From the NCBI RefSeq assembly GCF_011947265.1, contig NZ_JAATHD010000001.1, forward strand, positions 62,001 through 126,000: DNA of 64,000 nt, read 5' to 3'. Below, one piece after another: positions 1-7,859 of the stretch. Numbering within the stretch: the stretch's first letter is position 1; each line of letters opens with the position of its first letter. The notes beneath the pieces were generated by a model. It had not been told where the DNA came from. It saw only the letters and a list, made by a program, of their open reading frames with translations, and made no database searches. A program made the position numbers and the translations under genes. Source of the DNA: Paenibacillus sp. HB172176. GTDB taxonomy: Bacteria; Bacillota; Bacilli; Paenibacillales; Paenibacillaceae.

Positions 1-1
1 C

Positions 2-1042
2 GTTAAAAAAATATGGGAGGTTATTAATTTTGATTTTAATAATTTAGAAAAATACTTTACGGAAAAAGGACCTGAGCACCTAAGAAATGTATCCATAAAA
101 CACTTAATCACATTTATTAAGAATAAAGGTTTTGAAGCAGATGGAATTGTATATGTGCAGAAGTTTGATTTTGTGCCTTTATTTTTCCTGTATCTTTGTA
201 GGCAATTTAATATTCCTTTAAATAAGAGACCTAATGAGGCTAAAAAAGTATCAGTGGAAAGTGAGTTTACAAAAAAACCAGCTAACTATTTTGTTGAATA
301 TGCTAAAACAACTAAAGTTTTTTTTGAATTGATGGCCGAATCAGAAGATGATTATTTCGATAAATTAAATATATTAGATGAGAAATACAATTACATTTTT
401 TTGTTTAACACATATTATAAATTATACATTAATAATAAAAACAGTTCTCCAAATGAAGAATTATTAGATTTCTTAACATCTCTGAGTTTTATTGAAGATG
501 TTAGATTGAAACTATTTATTTCTTCATATTATATAAATAAGAGTTCGCAATTTTTTAATATTACAAATAACAAGAGAAAACTTGATGAAGCAATGGGTCT
601 GATAGTTTTCTTTGTTAAAGCGTATATTCCGCTTTTAGAGCATTCGATAAGAAAAGCTACGCAAAATCATTTGGTGAAAAGTCATGAAACCCACTTTGAG
701 GCTGATAAAAATATCAGTATAGCTACAGATGAATATACAGAGTTTGAAACACTTATATTAAAAATGAATTTAATCATTTTTTTAAGAAATGAAACTATAA
801 AAATAAATGAAGCAATTACTTGGTTAGCAGTTGACAAAGTAGAACTTTATGATCCTAAGATACTTGATTCGTTGAATAATAGAATATTGAAAGCCAAACA
901 AAAAGACTGGACGGAAAGGTTTTTCCAATTCAATAACTGGAAGGACTACATTTTTTATTTAGAAGAAAGAACAGAAGAAGATGGGACTGAACCATATTCA
1001 TTTGATATTAATGGTATTTTAGCATCCGTCCTAATTGAATAA
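2..1042 (+). CDS. Unknown AT-rich island protein, 5' end cut by window edge
   Basis: The frame is open from base 2 to the stop at 1042 (about 346 codons), so the true start lies left of the window; an internal GTG at 155 is not needed as a start. The product is rich in Lys, Asn, Phe, Tyr and Ile, looks mostly helical, and has no signal peptide or clear membrane segment. I recognise no family and see no nuclease, helicase or ATP-binding motif. It is followed by a very strong terminator and sits before the replication genes of the island, in the position where such elements often carry cargo. Its base composition is the most AT-rich in the window, which fits recent transfer. A defence or accessory role is only a guess from position. 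Confidence 0.65.
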   Translation, partial: VKKIWEVINFDFNNLEKYFTEKGPEHLRNVSIKHLITFIKNKGFEADGIVYVQKFDFVPLFFLYLCRQFNIPLNKRPNEAKKVSVESEFTKKPANYFVEYAKTTKVFFELMAESEDDYFDKLNILDEKYNYIFLFNTYYKLYINNKNSSPNEELLDFLTSLSFIEDVRLKLFISSYYINKSSQFFNITNNKRKLDEAMGLIVFFVKAYIPLLEHSIRKATQNHLVKSHETHFEADKNISIATDEYTEFETLILKMNLIIFLRNETIKINEAITWLAVDKVELYDPKILDSLNNRILKAKQKDWTERFFQFNNWKDYIFYLEERTEEDGTEPYSFDINGILASVLIE

Positions 1043-1097
1043 ACTGACGGTTGCGAAAGTAAATATACTGTTTGATCTAGAAGGTTTAAATAAATTA

Positions 1098-1139
1098 GGC
1101 AAGTCGCTTTTCTACACTGAAAAGCGACTTGCCTTTTTT
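1098..1139 (+). terminator. Strong rho-independent terminator
   Basis: A perfect 15-bp stem (1098-1112 with 1119-1133) around a 6-nt loop is followed by TTTTTT. It closes the unknown cargo gene and separates it from the replication genes. Confidence 0.93.
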
Positions 1140-1149
1140 GGTGCATAAT

Positions 1150-1186
1150 TTGCTGTGCATTTTTGAAATTTCATTCTGCACAGCAA
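1150..1186. promoter_or_regulatory. Inverted repeat upstream of the replication genes
   Basis: TTGCTGTGCA (1150-1159) and TGCACAGCAA (1177-1186) form a perfect 10-bp inverted repeat with a 17-nt AT-rich spacer, about 50 bp before the start of the gene at 1237. There is no T-run after it, so an operator or replication-protein site is more likely than a terminator. Which protein binds is unknown. Confidence 0.5.
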
Positions 1187-1236
1187 TAAGGGCAATGCTA
1201 TGATTTCGTTGAATTCAAAACGAAAGGATGATTTAA

Positions 1237-1911
1237 ATGCTATTTAAGGATTTTGAAACCCGTAGTGAGAATGAAAATTTGAATGAAGTGGAAAGTGTGA
1301 AAGAAGCAGAGGGTGAATTTCTAAGCAGTACTTCCGAAAAGTTAGCGAGTAAGATGGCAAAGCTTTTTGAACAAGGTAGGAAAGGAGACAGCGACGTTAC
1401 TGCTGTTGTTTCAGATTCAAGGGATACACATTTGATACTTAATGGAGCGCATATCGATACGGAAAAAGACGTTCTCATAGCTATCTTGGCTGATGACATT
1501 AGGGTTTGTGGGGGGATTATTGGAAAAAAACCGATATTTATAAGTTCTAGTCCACAGATTAACGGCTTACAATTAATCATTGATGATCATAGAAACCGAT
1601 TCGATCGTTATTTTCTAGCAGTTGCTGGGAAGATTGTTAAGGTAGCAGTTGGTGAAAAGCAATTTCTGTTCAAAAGAATCCGCATAGCATTATATGTCCG
1701 GTACTCTAATGGGGCCAGTTTTCGATTATTTGATTCGCTAATGAACCCATTTGAACAAAGTGAGTTTTGTAGTGGACCAAATTACGAGGACATGTCGGTG
1801 AGGACTTTGGCACTCTCATACCTAACAGAGCTATTTCCTGAATTAATTTCATCTTCAAAGAGCGCCAAATCCAATGAACTTCTTAAGAATGAGGACAATT
1901 TGGATGAATAA
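1237..1911 (+). CDS. Unknown protein coupled to the primase gene
   Basis: 224 residues from ATG, with a GAAAGGA ribosome site. I do not recognise a family. The first ~50 residues are charged and helical (Glu/Lys/Ser-rich). Residues ~60-170 alternate hydrophobic and polar positions and look like beta structure. The C-terminus is Ser/Lys/Asn-rich. There are no membrane segments. The stop overlaps the start of the primase-helicase gene, so the two are translationally coupled. This suggests a job in replication of the element, such as an initiator or primase partner, but that is inference from position only. Confidence 0.7.
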   Translation: MLFKDFETRSENENLNEVESVKEAEGEFLSSTSEKLASKMAKLFEQGRKGDSDVTAVVSDSRDTHLILNGAHIDTEKDVLIAILADDIRVCGGIIGKKPIFISSSPQINGLQLIIDDHRNRFDRYFLAVAGKIVKVAVGEKQFLFKRIRIALYVRYSNGASFRLFDSLMNPFEQSEFCSGPNYEDMSVRTLALSYLTELFPELISSSKSAKSNELLKNEDNLDE

Positions 1912-3529
1912 GAAGAGAAGGGATATTGGTATTTATAACAAAATATCACACCGTCAGCGACGAAAACAGCTTACCAAGCAAACCAAGGAATTTATATTAG
2001 ATCATCCTGTATCAGATGAAAGTACTTTTTTAAATGATATTAAAACCTTTGAGATTTTACAAAACGTAAGGGATAAAAGAAAGGATAATAATAGGTCGTC
2101 AATTGAAAAAATACAAACTGGTCAGAAATCTCAAGTGGAAAATAGTCAAGACACAGGGGATGATGTTCAGCGTAATTTGGCTTATCGCGTGCTTAAATAT
2201 TTTCAGGATCAACATCAAATTATTTGTGTTGAGGGCAGATTTTTTTTATACGTTGATAGATTAGGATGTTTCGAAGAGATGGATGAGCGTCAGTTAGCGA
2301 TTCGCATCAGAGCAAGCATCCCTCAAAACATGGATCGTAGGCTGGATAAGATGAAGATGAAGGATCTAATGTACCGATTAGAAACTGATCCGGAAATTCA
2401 AATTGAGCACCAAGCACTCGATAATTTCAGCAATTTAATCAATTTGAAAAATGGTGTATTCGACATTCAAAATGGTGAATTAAAGAGGCATAGTCCAAAG
2501 TATCTGATGACTAGCTACATTGATGCAAACTACTACCCGGATAATCCGCTTTGGGATAAATTTGAAGGAAGTTGTTTTTCTAGATTTTTATATCAATGTA
2601 CGGGTGGAAACATTAACAAGATAGCGTCTCTTCAAGAGCTCACAGGCTACTTGTTGAGCAATGAATATCGTGCTAAAAAGTTCTTTGTTCTTATTGGACC
2701 TCCTCATACTGGGAAGAGTGTATGGTTGACTCTATGGAAGAGCTTTATTGGGAGCAAGCATACTACAGGTATATCATTAGCTCAGCTTTGCAAGAATCGT
2801 TTTATGCTTGCAGAACTATCCAGATCTAAGCTGAATTTGAGCGCAGAAATGAACGAAAATGGCAACTTGAAGGGTATTGAACAGATTAAAATCATCACTG
2901 GGAACGATTTGTTGACTGGTGAGAGAAAAGGGCGCGATCCCTTTCAATTTTATGCTAGGACAAAATTAGTTGCTGCTGGGAATCATATGCCGTTACCTGA
3001 GGGGCTTGATTCATCTGATGCATTCATTGATCGTATATTATTTCTTGTTTTTGAAGATCAAGTTCCTGAGAAGCAAAGAAATAAGCATCTAATAGAAGAG
3101 CTCTTAAATGAAATGGACCTTATTCTATATTGGGCTCTGGAGGGATTGAGGCGATTACAGGACAATAAATTCATATTCACTGAAAGCGATGCTGCAATGG
3201 CTTTTAAGCAGACATATTACGAAGAAAAGAACACAGTTTCTTCATTTGTTCAGGATATGTGTGTAATAACTTCTGGTGAATGTGAAGATCGTGAACATCG
3301 AAAAGTTCTTATCAATGCTTACAGAGAATATTGTTTGCTCAATGGATTGCGTATTGTAAATGATACTAGTTTTGCAAACGAGTTAAAACATCGGGGTTTC
3401 AAACAGAAGAAATTCAGAAAGGGTGGAACGGATCCTTTACTGGGATTTTTGGGGGTTCGTTTAAAGACAAAGGATGAGTTGCTAGAAGAACATCCAGAAT
3501 TAGTGAGTGTTTACAGGCCTCGTAATTAA
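1904..3529 (+). CDS. Phage/plasmid primase-helicase, D5/P4 type (SF3 helicase)
   Basis: The C-terminal half is a superfamily-3 helicase of the D5/P4 primase group: Walker A GPPHTGKS (~265-272), an acidic Walker-B-like stretch SAEMNE (~312), and a sensor-like AAGNHMP. The tail resembles the winged-helix domain of such primases. These proteins unwind, and often prime, DNA at the origin of phages, satellites and ICEs. An ATG at 1874 is possible, but ATG 1904 has GAGGA at 1891-1895 with 8-nt spacing and overlaps the previous stop, so it is preferred (541 aa). The N-terminal ~150 residues lack a clear AEP or TOPRIM motif by eye; primase activity is inferred from family. A hairpin terminator follows. 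Confidence 0.85.
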   Translation: MNKKRRDIGIYNKISHRQRRKQLTKQTKEFILDHPVSDESTFLNDIKTFEILQNVRDKRKDNNRSSIEKIQTGQKSQVENSQDTGDDVQRNLAYRVLKYFQDQHQIICVEGRFFLYVDRLGCFEEMDERQLAIRIRASIPQNMDRRLDKMKMKDLMYRLETDPEIQIEHQALDNFSNLINLKNGVFDIQNGELKRHSPKYLMTSYIDANYYPDNPLWDKFEGSCFSRFLYQCTGGNINKIASLQELTGYLLSNEYRAKKFFVLIGPPHTGKSVWLTLWKSFIGSKHTTGISLAQLCKNRFMLAELSRSKLNLSAEMNENGNLKGIEQIKIITGNDLLTGERKGRDPFQFYARTKLVAAGNHMPLPEGLDSSDAFIDRILFLVFEDQVPEKQRNKHLIEELLNEMDLILYWALEGLRRLQDNKFIFTESDAAMAFKQTYYEEKNTVSSFVQDMCVITSGECEDREHRKVLINAYREYCLLNGLRIVNDTSFANELKHRGFKQKKFRKGGTDPLLGFLGVRLKTKDELLEEHPELVSVYRPRN

Positions 3530-3534
3530 CGGCT

Positions 3535-3609
3535 ACGACGGCTACATATTGGTTCAATCCTTTAATTGAGGCTATCTTTATTGCTAAATATCGTAGCCGT
3601 CGTTATTTT
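3535..3609 (+). terminator. Terminator after the primase-helicase gene
   Basis: ACGACGGCTAC and its flank (3535-3550) pair with the complementary arm at 3587-3603, with one bulge and a long AT-rich loop. A T-run follows (3604-3609 region). It probably separates primase transcription from the excisionase and integrase genes. Confidence 0.65.
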
Positions 3610-3678
3610 TTCACGAGACAGACATCTACGCGTGTATTAGTAGTTTTTGAATCTATATTATTAATAGGAGTGATTGGA

Positions 3679-3861
3679 ATGAGAGAAGGTATGAAGCAGT
3701 GGTACACCATTACTGATTTATGCGAGATCTTTCCTATAGGTAGAAATGCAATTTATCGTCTTGTTAATGAGGAGGGATTCCCTAAAATTCGTGTTGGAAG
3801 AAGAATTATTATCCCAGTTGAAATGTATGAAGAATGGATTAAGAACAGAGTAGAAAAATAG
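3679..3861 (+). CDS. Excisionase-like helix-turn-helix protein (MerR/AlpA type)
   Basis: A 60-residue protein of the DNA-binding excisionase type: TITDLCEIFPIGRNAIYRLV is the helix-turn-helix, followed by a wing with RVGRRIIIP and a closing helix MYEEWIK. Such proteins bend DNA at attachment sites and push tyrosine integrases toward excision, or act as small regulators. A GTG at 3670 is in frame, but ATG 3679 has AGGAG at 3666-3670 with 8-nt spacing and is preferred. Its place a little upstream of the integrase supports a role as recombination directionality factor. Confidence 0.8.
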   Translation: MREGMKQWYTITDLCEIFPIGRNAIYRLVNEEGFPKIRVGRRIIIPVEMYEEWIKNRVEK

Positions 3862-3869
3862 TTTGGTCG

Positions 3870-3915
3870 GTCTAAGGCAATTCTTTTTAATAGTAGAAGG
3901 AGTTGCCTAGAACGA
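3870..3915. promoter_or_regulatory. Imperfect inverted repeat between xis-like gene and next gene
   Basis: TCTAAGGCAA near 3870 and TTGCCTAGA near 3904 form an inverted repeat with a one-base bulge, around a T-rich loop (TTCTTTTTAATAG). It could be a weak terminator of the small HTH gene or a protein-binding site. Confidence 0.4.
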
Positions 3916-3983
3916 TAGTGACTATATCGCAGAATTGAGAAGGTATTATGTGAAAATTAATGGCAACTCGAAGGAGGATTTTT

Positions 3984-4430
3984 ATGAAGGCATTCGGTTT
4001 ACAACTGAAAGCATTATATTTCAAGGATGATGCGCATCGACAAAACTATATGAAGCTTTTTAAGAGATTTCCTTATTGTAATGCGGAATATGCTTCGGCT
4101 TCCTATATTGCGGCAATTCCAGAGATATTCAAATGCTTTTCATTGAGGTTTCAAAAGGATGGACCGTTTGATTGGTATTTAGAGAGATTGAATCAGTTTG
4201 AGGATTGTTCTCAACCTATAGATGCAAAAGTAGAAGCTTTGACTGGACAAACTGAAGCCATGGTCCACCTAGCAATTAATCTTTGGAATAAGTCAGATGG
4301 GCTAAATCTAACTTATGGGCTTTCTATATGGGATGACAAACTATATCATGCAGCTCTTCAGGCGATACAGATTAGAAGAGAGTTTATGTCACTCAATAAC
4401 TTATATACGGCTATTCAATACAATGAATGA
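3984..4430 (+). CDS. Small unknown protein, possibly DUF6075 family
   Basis: 148 residues from ATG 3984, which follows a perfect AAGGAGG (3971-3977). An upstream in-frame ATG at 3960 has no such site. The sequence begins with a FKDDAHRQNY-like segment, is helical, and resembles what I recall of DUF6075, a small family common in Bacillus and Paenibacillus integrated elements; this is memory, not a search. There are no catalytic motifs or membrane segments. It lies between the excisionase-like gene and the integrase. Function unknown. Confidence 0.7.
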   Translation: MKAFGLQLKALYFKDDAHRQNYMKLFKRFPYCNAEYASASYIAAIPEIFKCFSLRFQKDGPFDWYLERLNQFEDCSQPIDAKVEALTGQTEAMVHLAINLWNKSDGLNLTYGLSIWDDKLYHAALQAIQIRREFMSLNNLYTAIQYNE

Positions 4431-4482
4431 GTTGGATTGTTATATTGACATCTGGATTTTTATTTAAGAAAGGTTGGAGGAT

Positions 4483-5619
4483 ATGGCTGGAAGTATCTGT
4501 AAGATCGGAAAAAAATTTCGAGTAACAAAAGAGCTCGGTAGGGATGCCAATGGGAAAAGAAAGAGAGAGTATGTAATTGCAAAAACAGAAGCCGAAGCGA
4601 AAAAAATTCTTGCAGAATTTGAATATAACAATCAAAGAAATATGCATGTTGAAGTAACGAAGATGACTGTCTCAGAATTCTTTAATCACTGGATGGACAA
4701 CTATGTAAAATACAATTGTGAAGAGACAACGATATATGGATATAGGAATATAATAAAGAAAATTGATTCGTTTCTGGGTAGTATTGAAGTTCAGAAGTTG
4801 CAACCATCCCACATTCAGCAATACTATAAGCATCTGCAAGACGAAAAAAATCTGTCTTCTAATACCGTACGAAAGCATCATGCCAATATTCGAAAGGCAT
4901 TAGATTATGCTTTGAAGCAGCAGATTGTTTACAGAAATGTCGCAGACGCAGTTGCTCTACCTCGTAAGAAAGAGTTCGAAGGAAAGGCCCTAACTAAGGA
5001 TCAGCTTAATTTGCTGTTAACATTGGTAAAAGATACGAAGCTTGAACTTCCAGTATATCTATCCGCATATTTGGGACTTAGACGCTCCGAAATTGCAGGA
5101 CTTCTTTGGGATAACGTGAATCTTAATGATCGTATTTTGCATATTAAGTGGGTCCGTACTAGTGCAGGGGAAAATGTCGTAGTTAAAAAGCCGAAGACAG
5201 TAAAGAGTCAAAGGTCGCTATATATCACTGATGAGTTGATGGTATTACTGGCGAATACACATGCTAAGCAAGAGGAGTATAAGAGGTTATTCGGTAAGGA
5301 TTATACGGATGAAGGGTATGTTTTTACGAGAGAAGATGGAAAACCGTACAGGGTGAATACGGTGACTGAACAGTTCACCATGTTTCTTAAGAAACATGGT
5401 TTTCCAAAAATAAGATTGCATGATTTGAGACATACTTTTGCAAGCATTCTTCACGATGAAGGAGTTGATTTAAAATCAATTTCAGAGACGCTAGGACATT
5501 CCGACATTGGCACAACAAACAAAATTTACACACATATATTTGATAAAACTCATAAGAGCACTGTCAGTGCTATGAGTCGAGCTTTGAAAGGAAGCGACCG
5601 ATCCGATTCTCATGATTAA
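4483..5619 (+). CDS. Tyrosine-family site-specific integrase
   Basis: Catalyses integration and excision of the element. The layout is typical of Tn916/ICEBs1/phage integrases: an N-terminal arm-binding domain (~1-55), a SAM-like core-binding domain (~60-160) and a C-terminal catalytic domain. Catalytic residues are visible: Arg in LGLRRSEIAGL (~200), His-Leu-Arg in HDLRHTFAS (~312), His in LGHSDIGTT (~336) and the nucleophile Tyr in IYTH (~348). The start is taken as ATG 4483; a TTG at 4474 is also in frame. It seems intact (378 aa, usual length). It ends ~205 bp before the attachment site, with likely arm-type repeats in between. Confidence 0.93.
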   Translation: MAGSICKIGKKFRVTKELGRDANGKRKREYVIAKTEAEAKKILAEFEYNNQRNMHVEVTKMTVSEFFNHWMDNYVKYNCEETTIYGYRNIIKKIDSFLGSIEVQKLQPSHIQQYYKHLQDEKNLSSNTVRKHHANIRKALDYALKQQIVYRNVADAVALPRKKEFEGKALTKDQLNLLLTLVKDTKLELPVYLSAYLGLRRSEIAGLLWDNVNLNDRILHIKWVRTSAGENVVVKKPKTVKSQRSLYITDELMVLLANTHAKQEEYKRLFGKDYTDEGYVFTREDGKPYRVNTVTEQFTMFLKKHGFPKIRLHDLRHTFASILHDEGVDLKSISETLGHSDIGTTNKIYTHIFDKTHKSTVSAMSRALKGSDRSDSHD

Positions 5620-5677
5620 TTATCGTCAAAACACATTAATTTATATCGGACTTTGCTGTGACTCCTGTCCGAATGTT

Positions 5678-5698
5678 GTAGACAAGCAGTAGACAAAC
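5678..5698 (+). repeat. Direct repeat pair, probable integrase arm-type sites
   Basis: GTAGACAAGC (5678-5687) and GTAGACAAAC (5689-5698) are two near-identical decamers spaced 11 bp apart, between the integrase gene and the ssrA-derived core. Tyrosine integrases with an N-terminal arm-binding domain use such short direct repeats beside the core site. Confidence 0.6.
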
Positions 5699-5749
5699 GC
5701 TCTGATACACAGCTAAGACAGCTAATACCAACAGGTACGTTATAACAAG

Positions 5750-5785
5750 AAAAAGCTGCCGAGGCCTTATAGGATAAGGCCTCGG
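5750..5785 (-). terminator. Hairpin with T-run on the minus strand
   Basis: A perfect 12-bp stem (5759-5770 with 5774-5785, 3-nt loop) is preceded on the plus strand by AAAAA, so read on the minus strand it is a hairpin followed by a T-run. It would shield the integrase from transcription entering from the right; it may also affect integrase readthrough. Confidence 0.6.
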
Positions 5786-5823
5786 AGGATTGGAAAAGAT
5801 ATCAAAGCACATGGAGGTAAGTG

Positions 5824-5857
5824 TGGGACAGGGGTTCAAATCCCCTCGCCTCCACCA
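5824..5857 (+). other. ssrA: Duplicated 3' end of tmRNA (ssrA) or a tRNA: attachment site
   Basis: GGAC precedes a T-arm (stem AGGGG/CCCCT with loop TTCAAAT) and the acceptor strand CGCCTCC, then A and an encoded CCA (5855-5857). GGAC right before the T-stem and a CGCCTCCACCA end are typical of tmRNA in Firmicutes. The upstream ~330 bp hold the integrase end, not the rest of a tmRNA, so this is only the 3' fragment left at the att site. A tRNA such as serine cannot be fully excluded. The native terminator follows directly. Confidence 0.7.
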
Positions 5858-5870
5858 ATACTATCAGAGG

Positions 5871-5895
5871 AGACACCTTGTTAGGTGTCTTTTTT
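5871..5895 (+). terminator. Terminator of the ssrA-like gene
   Basis: AGACACC (5871-5877) pairs with GGTGTCT (5884-5890) over a 6-nt loop, followed by five further Ts. It lies 13 nt after the CCA end, as expected for the original RNA gene's terminator. Confidence 0.88.
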
Positions 5896-6339
5896 GCTTT
5901 CTAGGTATACATGGCGGTTAGAAATCGCGTGGCTACTGGGCTTGTGGCGTTCATGAGTATGAAACCTAAGAATTTCGGATAATGTACGTTGCAGTGGGGC
6001 AATGGATAGCGAGGAAATACCGTGGATGGTTGCTCGAAAACGTGCCGGAAAAAGCAAAACACCCAGCTCTGCCAACGAGGCTGAGATGGGTTTTTAAATG
6101 AGTATAGTCAGCTCTGCTGACGAAGCTGAGAAAGCTATACTCAAACGTAGTATTTCTGTATAATCACAGTAATATGTATATGGTCCAAGGTCAAGTAAGG
6201 ATTAATGTTGCTATTATAAAGACTATGCATAATCAATGAAGAATTTAGTTCAGCTTCATCAAGACACTATTCCACCCGCTATGTAAAGCTTCAAATAGAA
6301 GAGCAAGTTGGCCATATTGAATGAGAAGGAGAGAGAAAT
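5896..6339. other. Gene-poor stretch with two tandem similar hairpins
   Basis: I see no supportable gene here. The only structure is at 6056-6142 (listed separately). The 3' part (about 6150-6330) is AT-rich and probably holds the promoter of the SEC-C gene, but no clear -35/-10 pair stands out. Short open frames on either strand lack ribosome sites. Confidence 0.6.
6056..6142 (+). repeat. Two adjacent hairpins sharing a repeated core
   Basis: The first hairpin (6056-6095) has arms AAAACACCCAGC-like and GCTGAGATGGGTTTTT, ending in a T-run, so it resembles a terminator. The second (6100-6142) has arms GAGTATAG (6100-6107) and CTATACTC (6135-6142). Both enclose a similar core, CAGCTCTGCYRACGARGCTGAG, so they look like a duplicated element. 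Role unknown. Confidence 0.5.
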
Positions 6340-7548
6340 ATGTTCCATCCTGAACAAGTAAAAAGTTTTATCCTGCATTCGGAGGGTGTTGTAAGCAATA
6401 CTGCGCTTCGATATTTTGCGGACAGCTTCTTGTACGAAAATGATACTACATTAATGCCGCTTTTGTTAGAAAGGCTGAAGCAAGCTAATCAGGCCAGAGC
6501 CATTCACTTGTTTCATGGATACAGGTTCCCGCAAACGGAAGAGACGATTCGTGAGTTGCTGGCCTTGTGTCAGTCACCGTCAATGGATCATAATACGAAA
6601 TTTCACTTGGGGACTATGTTATGTAATAGCGATCCCCGGTTGTTGATTCCCTATGAGGCGTACATTGGACAAGAACCGCTTTGGAAAAAGCGGGTGCATC
6701 AAAAGCGCAATCTTGCGAATATGGATGATCGAGAACTAGTAAGTGCCTTCCAGTTATTTATTGAACAAAGCACCGGCAAATATGTGAATGAGTTTGATAC
6801 GACGTACGGAGATGACGTCGTGAATGAGCTGTCTCGTCGGAAGTGTATCGATCCCGATGCTGTGCTTCAGAAGCTCGACAATTATAATCCCGACGACCTA
6901 AGCTATGAAACCCCCTACTTCGCTCAGTTGGCCGGTGTAATGAAGCTTGAATCCGCCATTCCTGTTCTGTGCGGCTTTTTGGGAGCGGAGGATGATTGGC
7001 TTCCAGAGAGGGCTAAAGAGGCGCTTGTTCATATCGGGACACCCCTGGTTGTAACGACTCTTGCCGACCAGTATTTTGCTGCTAAAGAGGAATATTATCG
7101 GTTGTACGCCTCCGATGTTTTCGGTAAAATCAAGCTTCCCGCCTCGGAAGATGCGCTACTTACGTTGCTGCCGGAAGAGCAGGATCTTACCTACGCGACC
7201 AATCTCGCGGACGGGTTATGCGAGCTAGGGTCAAGCAAAGGCTTACCGTTAGTTCAAGCGGTGGTGGAAGGAACGTATGACGAGGGGCTTATGAATCTTA
7301 CGGAGTCGATTTATGCTTATTGCGTAATCTCAAACACGCCGCATCCTTCTCTATCTCAGTGGAAGGAGGAACTTGAAGAGGAAGAAGCGAGGCTGACCAG
7401 GCGTGAGAAGGAATTGAATCGGATGGCTGCTGGCTCCGTCTTTCATAGTGGCATAAACAAACCTCATACAAATACGAATAAAGTAGGCCGCAACGATCCT
7501 TGTCCTTGCGGAAGCGGGAAGAAATACAAGAAATGCTGCGGTGCATAG
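6340..7548 (+). CDS. HEAT-like repeat protein with C-terminal SEC-C zinc motif
   Basis: 402 residues with a good GAGAAGGAGAG ribosome site. The first ~330 residues are short helical repeats of HEAT/PBS-lyase style (for example [20 protein letters not shown] followed by AKEALVHIG). A charged linker (~345-370) leads to a C-terminal SEC-C motif, [16 protein letters not shown], whose Cys residues bind zinc. In SecA this tail contacts SecB and ribosomes; stand-alone SEC-C proteins are common in Firmicutes and mostly uncharacterised. There is no signal peptide, so it is cytosolic. It is monocistronic. A role in protein quality control or protein-protein contact is inferred from the domains only. 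Confidence 0.85.
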   Translation: MFHPEQVKSFILHSEGVVSNTALRYFADSFLYENDTTLMPLLLERLKQANQARAIHLFHGYRFPQTEETIRELLALCQSPSMDHNTKFHLGTMLCNSDPRLLIPYEAYIGQEPLWKKRVHQKRNLANMDDRELVSAFQLFIEQSTGKYVNEFDTTYGDDVVNELSRRKCIDPDAVLQKLDNYNPDDLSYETPYFAQLAGVMKLESAIPVLCGFLGAEDDWLPERAKEALVHIGTPLVVTTLADQYFAAKEEYYRLYASDVFGKIKLPASEDALLTLLPEEQDLTYATNLADGLCELGSSKGLPLVQAVVEGTYDEGLMNLTESIYAYCVISNTPHPSLSQWKEELEEEEARLTRREKELNRMAAGSVFHSGINKPHTNTNKVGRNDPCPCGSGKKYKKCCGA

Positions 7549-7766
7549 GCTCGGCAAACGTTTCTTTAAGACGTTCATGCTGCAGAATCACTGGGTCCTC
7601 ACCGCCTTAGTTACGAGCGGATGCATTTCGTCAGCAACCGGAGTGGCTTGCTGGATACCTTCTATGGAGTCTGGCAGTTAGGCAACATTGTATATAACAC
7701 AGAGCCTATGGATCGTCACGTTCCATCCGAATCAAGAACGACGTTAAAGGGCACAGGAACCTTTCC

Positions 7767-7792
7767 CCACCGCTGCTAGCGGTGGTTTTTTT
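7767..7792 (+). terminator. Rho-independent terminator upstream of ung
   Basis: CCACCGCT pairs with AGCGGTGG across a short loop (7767-7785), followed by seven Ts (7786-7792). Confidence 0.9.
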
Positions 7793-7821
7793 GTGACGTA
7801 TGGCGCGTCGTAAGCTATAAT
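7791..7821 (+). promoter_or_regulatory. Possible sigma-A promoter of ung
   Basis: TATAAT at 7816-7821 is a perfect -10. The best -35 is TTGTGA at 7791-7796 with a long 19-bp spacer, so the promoter is moderately supported. Confidence 0.45.
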
Positions 7822-7859
7822 GGAGCGACAAGCATAATCGCGGGAGGAACGAACTTATT

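Larger units (their letters stand above)
1..5857. mobile_element. Right end of an integrated genomic island at (probable) ssrA
   Basis: The block is clearly AT-richer than what follows and carries, all on the plus strand, unknown cargo, a primase-helicase, a small excisionase-like HTH protein and a tyrosine integrase. The integrase gene ends about 200 bp before a T-arm/acceptor-stem sequence ending in CCA (5824-5857), which is followed directly by a terminator. This is the classic arrangement of an element integrated into the 3' end of tmRNA or a tRNA. The intact RNA gene and the other end would lie left of the window. No conjugation, relaxase, capsid or portal gene is seen in the visible part, so it may be a satellite, a mobilizable element or the end of a larger ICE or prophage. 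Confidence 0.75.
7549..7859. other. Intergenic region, possible gene remnant, terminator and ung promoter
   Basis: A 52-codon frame (7621-7779) looks somewhat protein-like but has no ribosome site and runs into the terminator stem, so at most it is a decayed remnant. The rest holds the terminator at 7767-7792 and the promoter region of ung. Confidence 0.5.

Noticed and set aside
5824..5857. A complete tRNA gene
   Set aside because: Only the T-arm and acceptor strand are present. No anticodon or D-arm precedes them; the integrase end lies upstream. It is a 3' fragment.
5881..6075. A 64-codon minus-strand open frame
   Set aside because: It has no ribosome site, overlaps the ssrA terminator and a hairpin, and lacks protein-like features.
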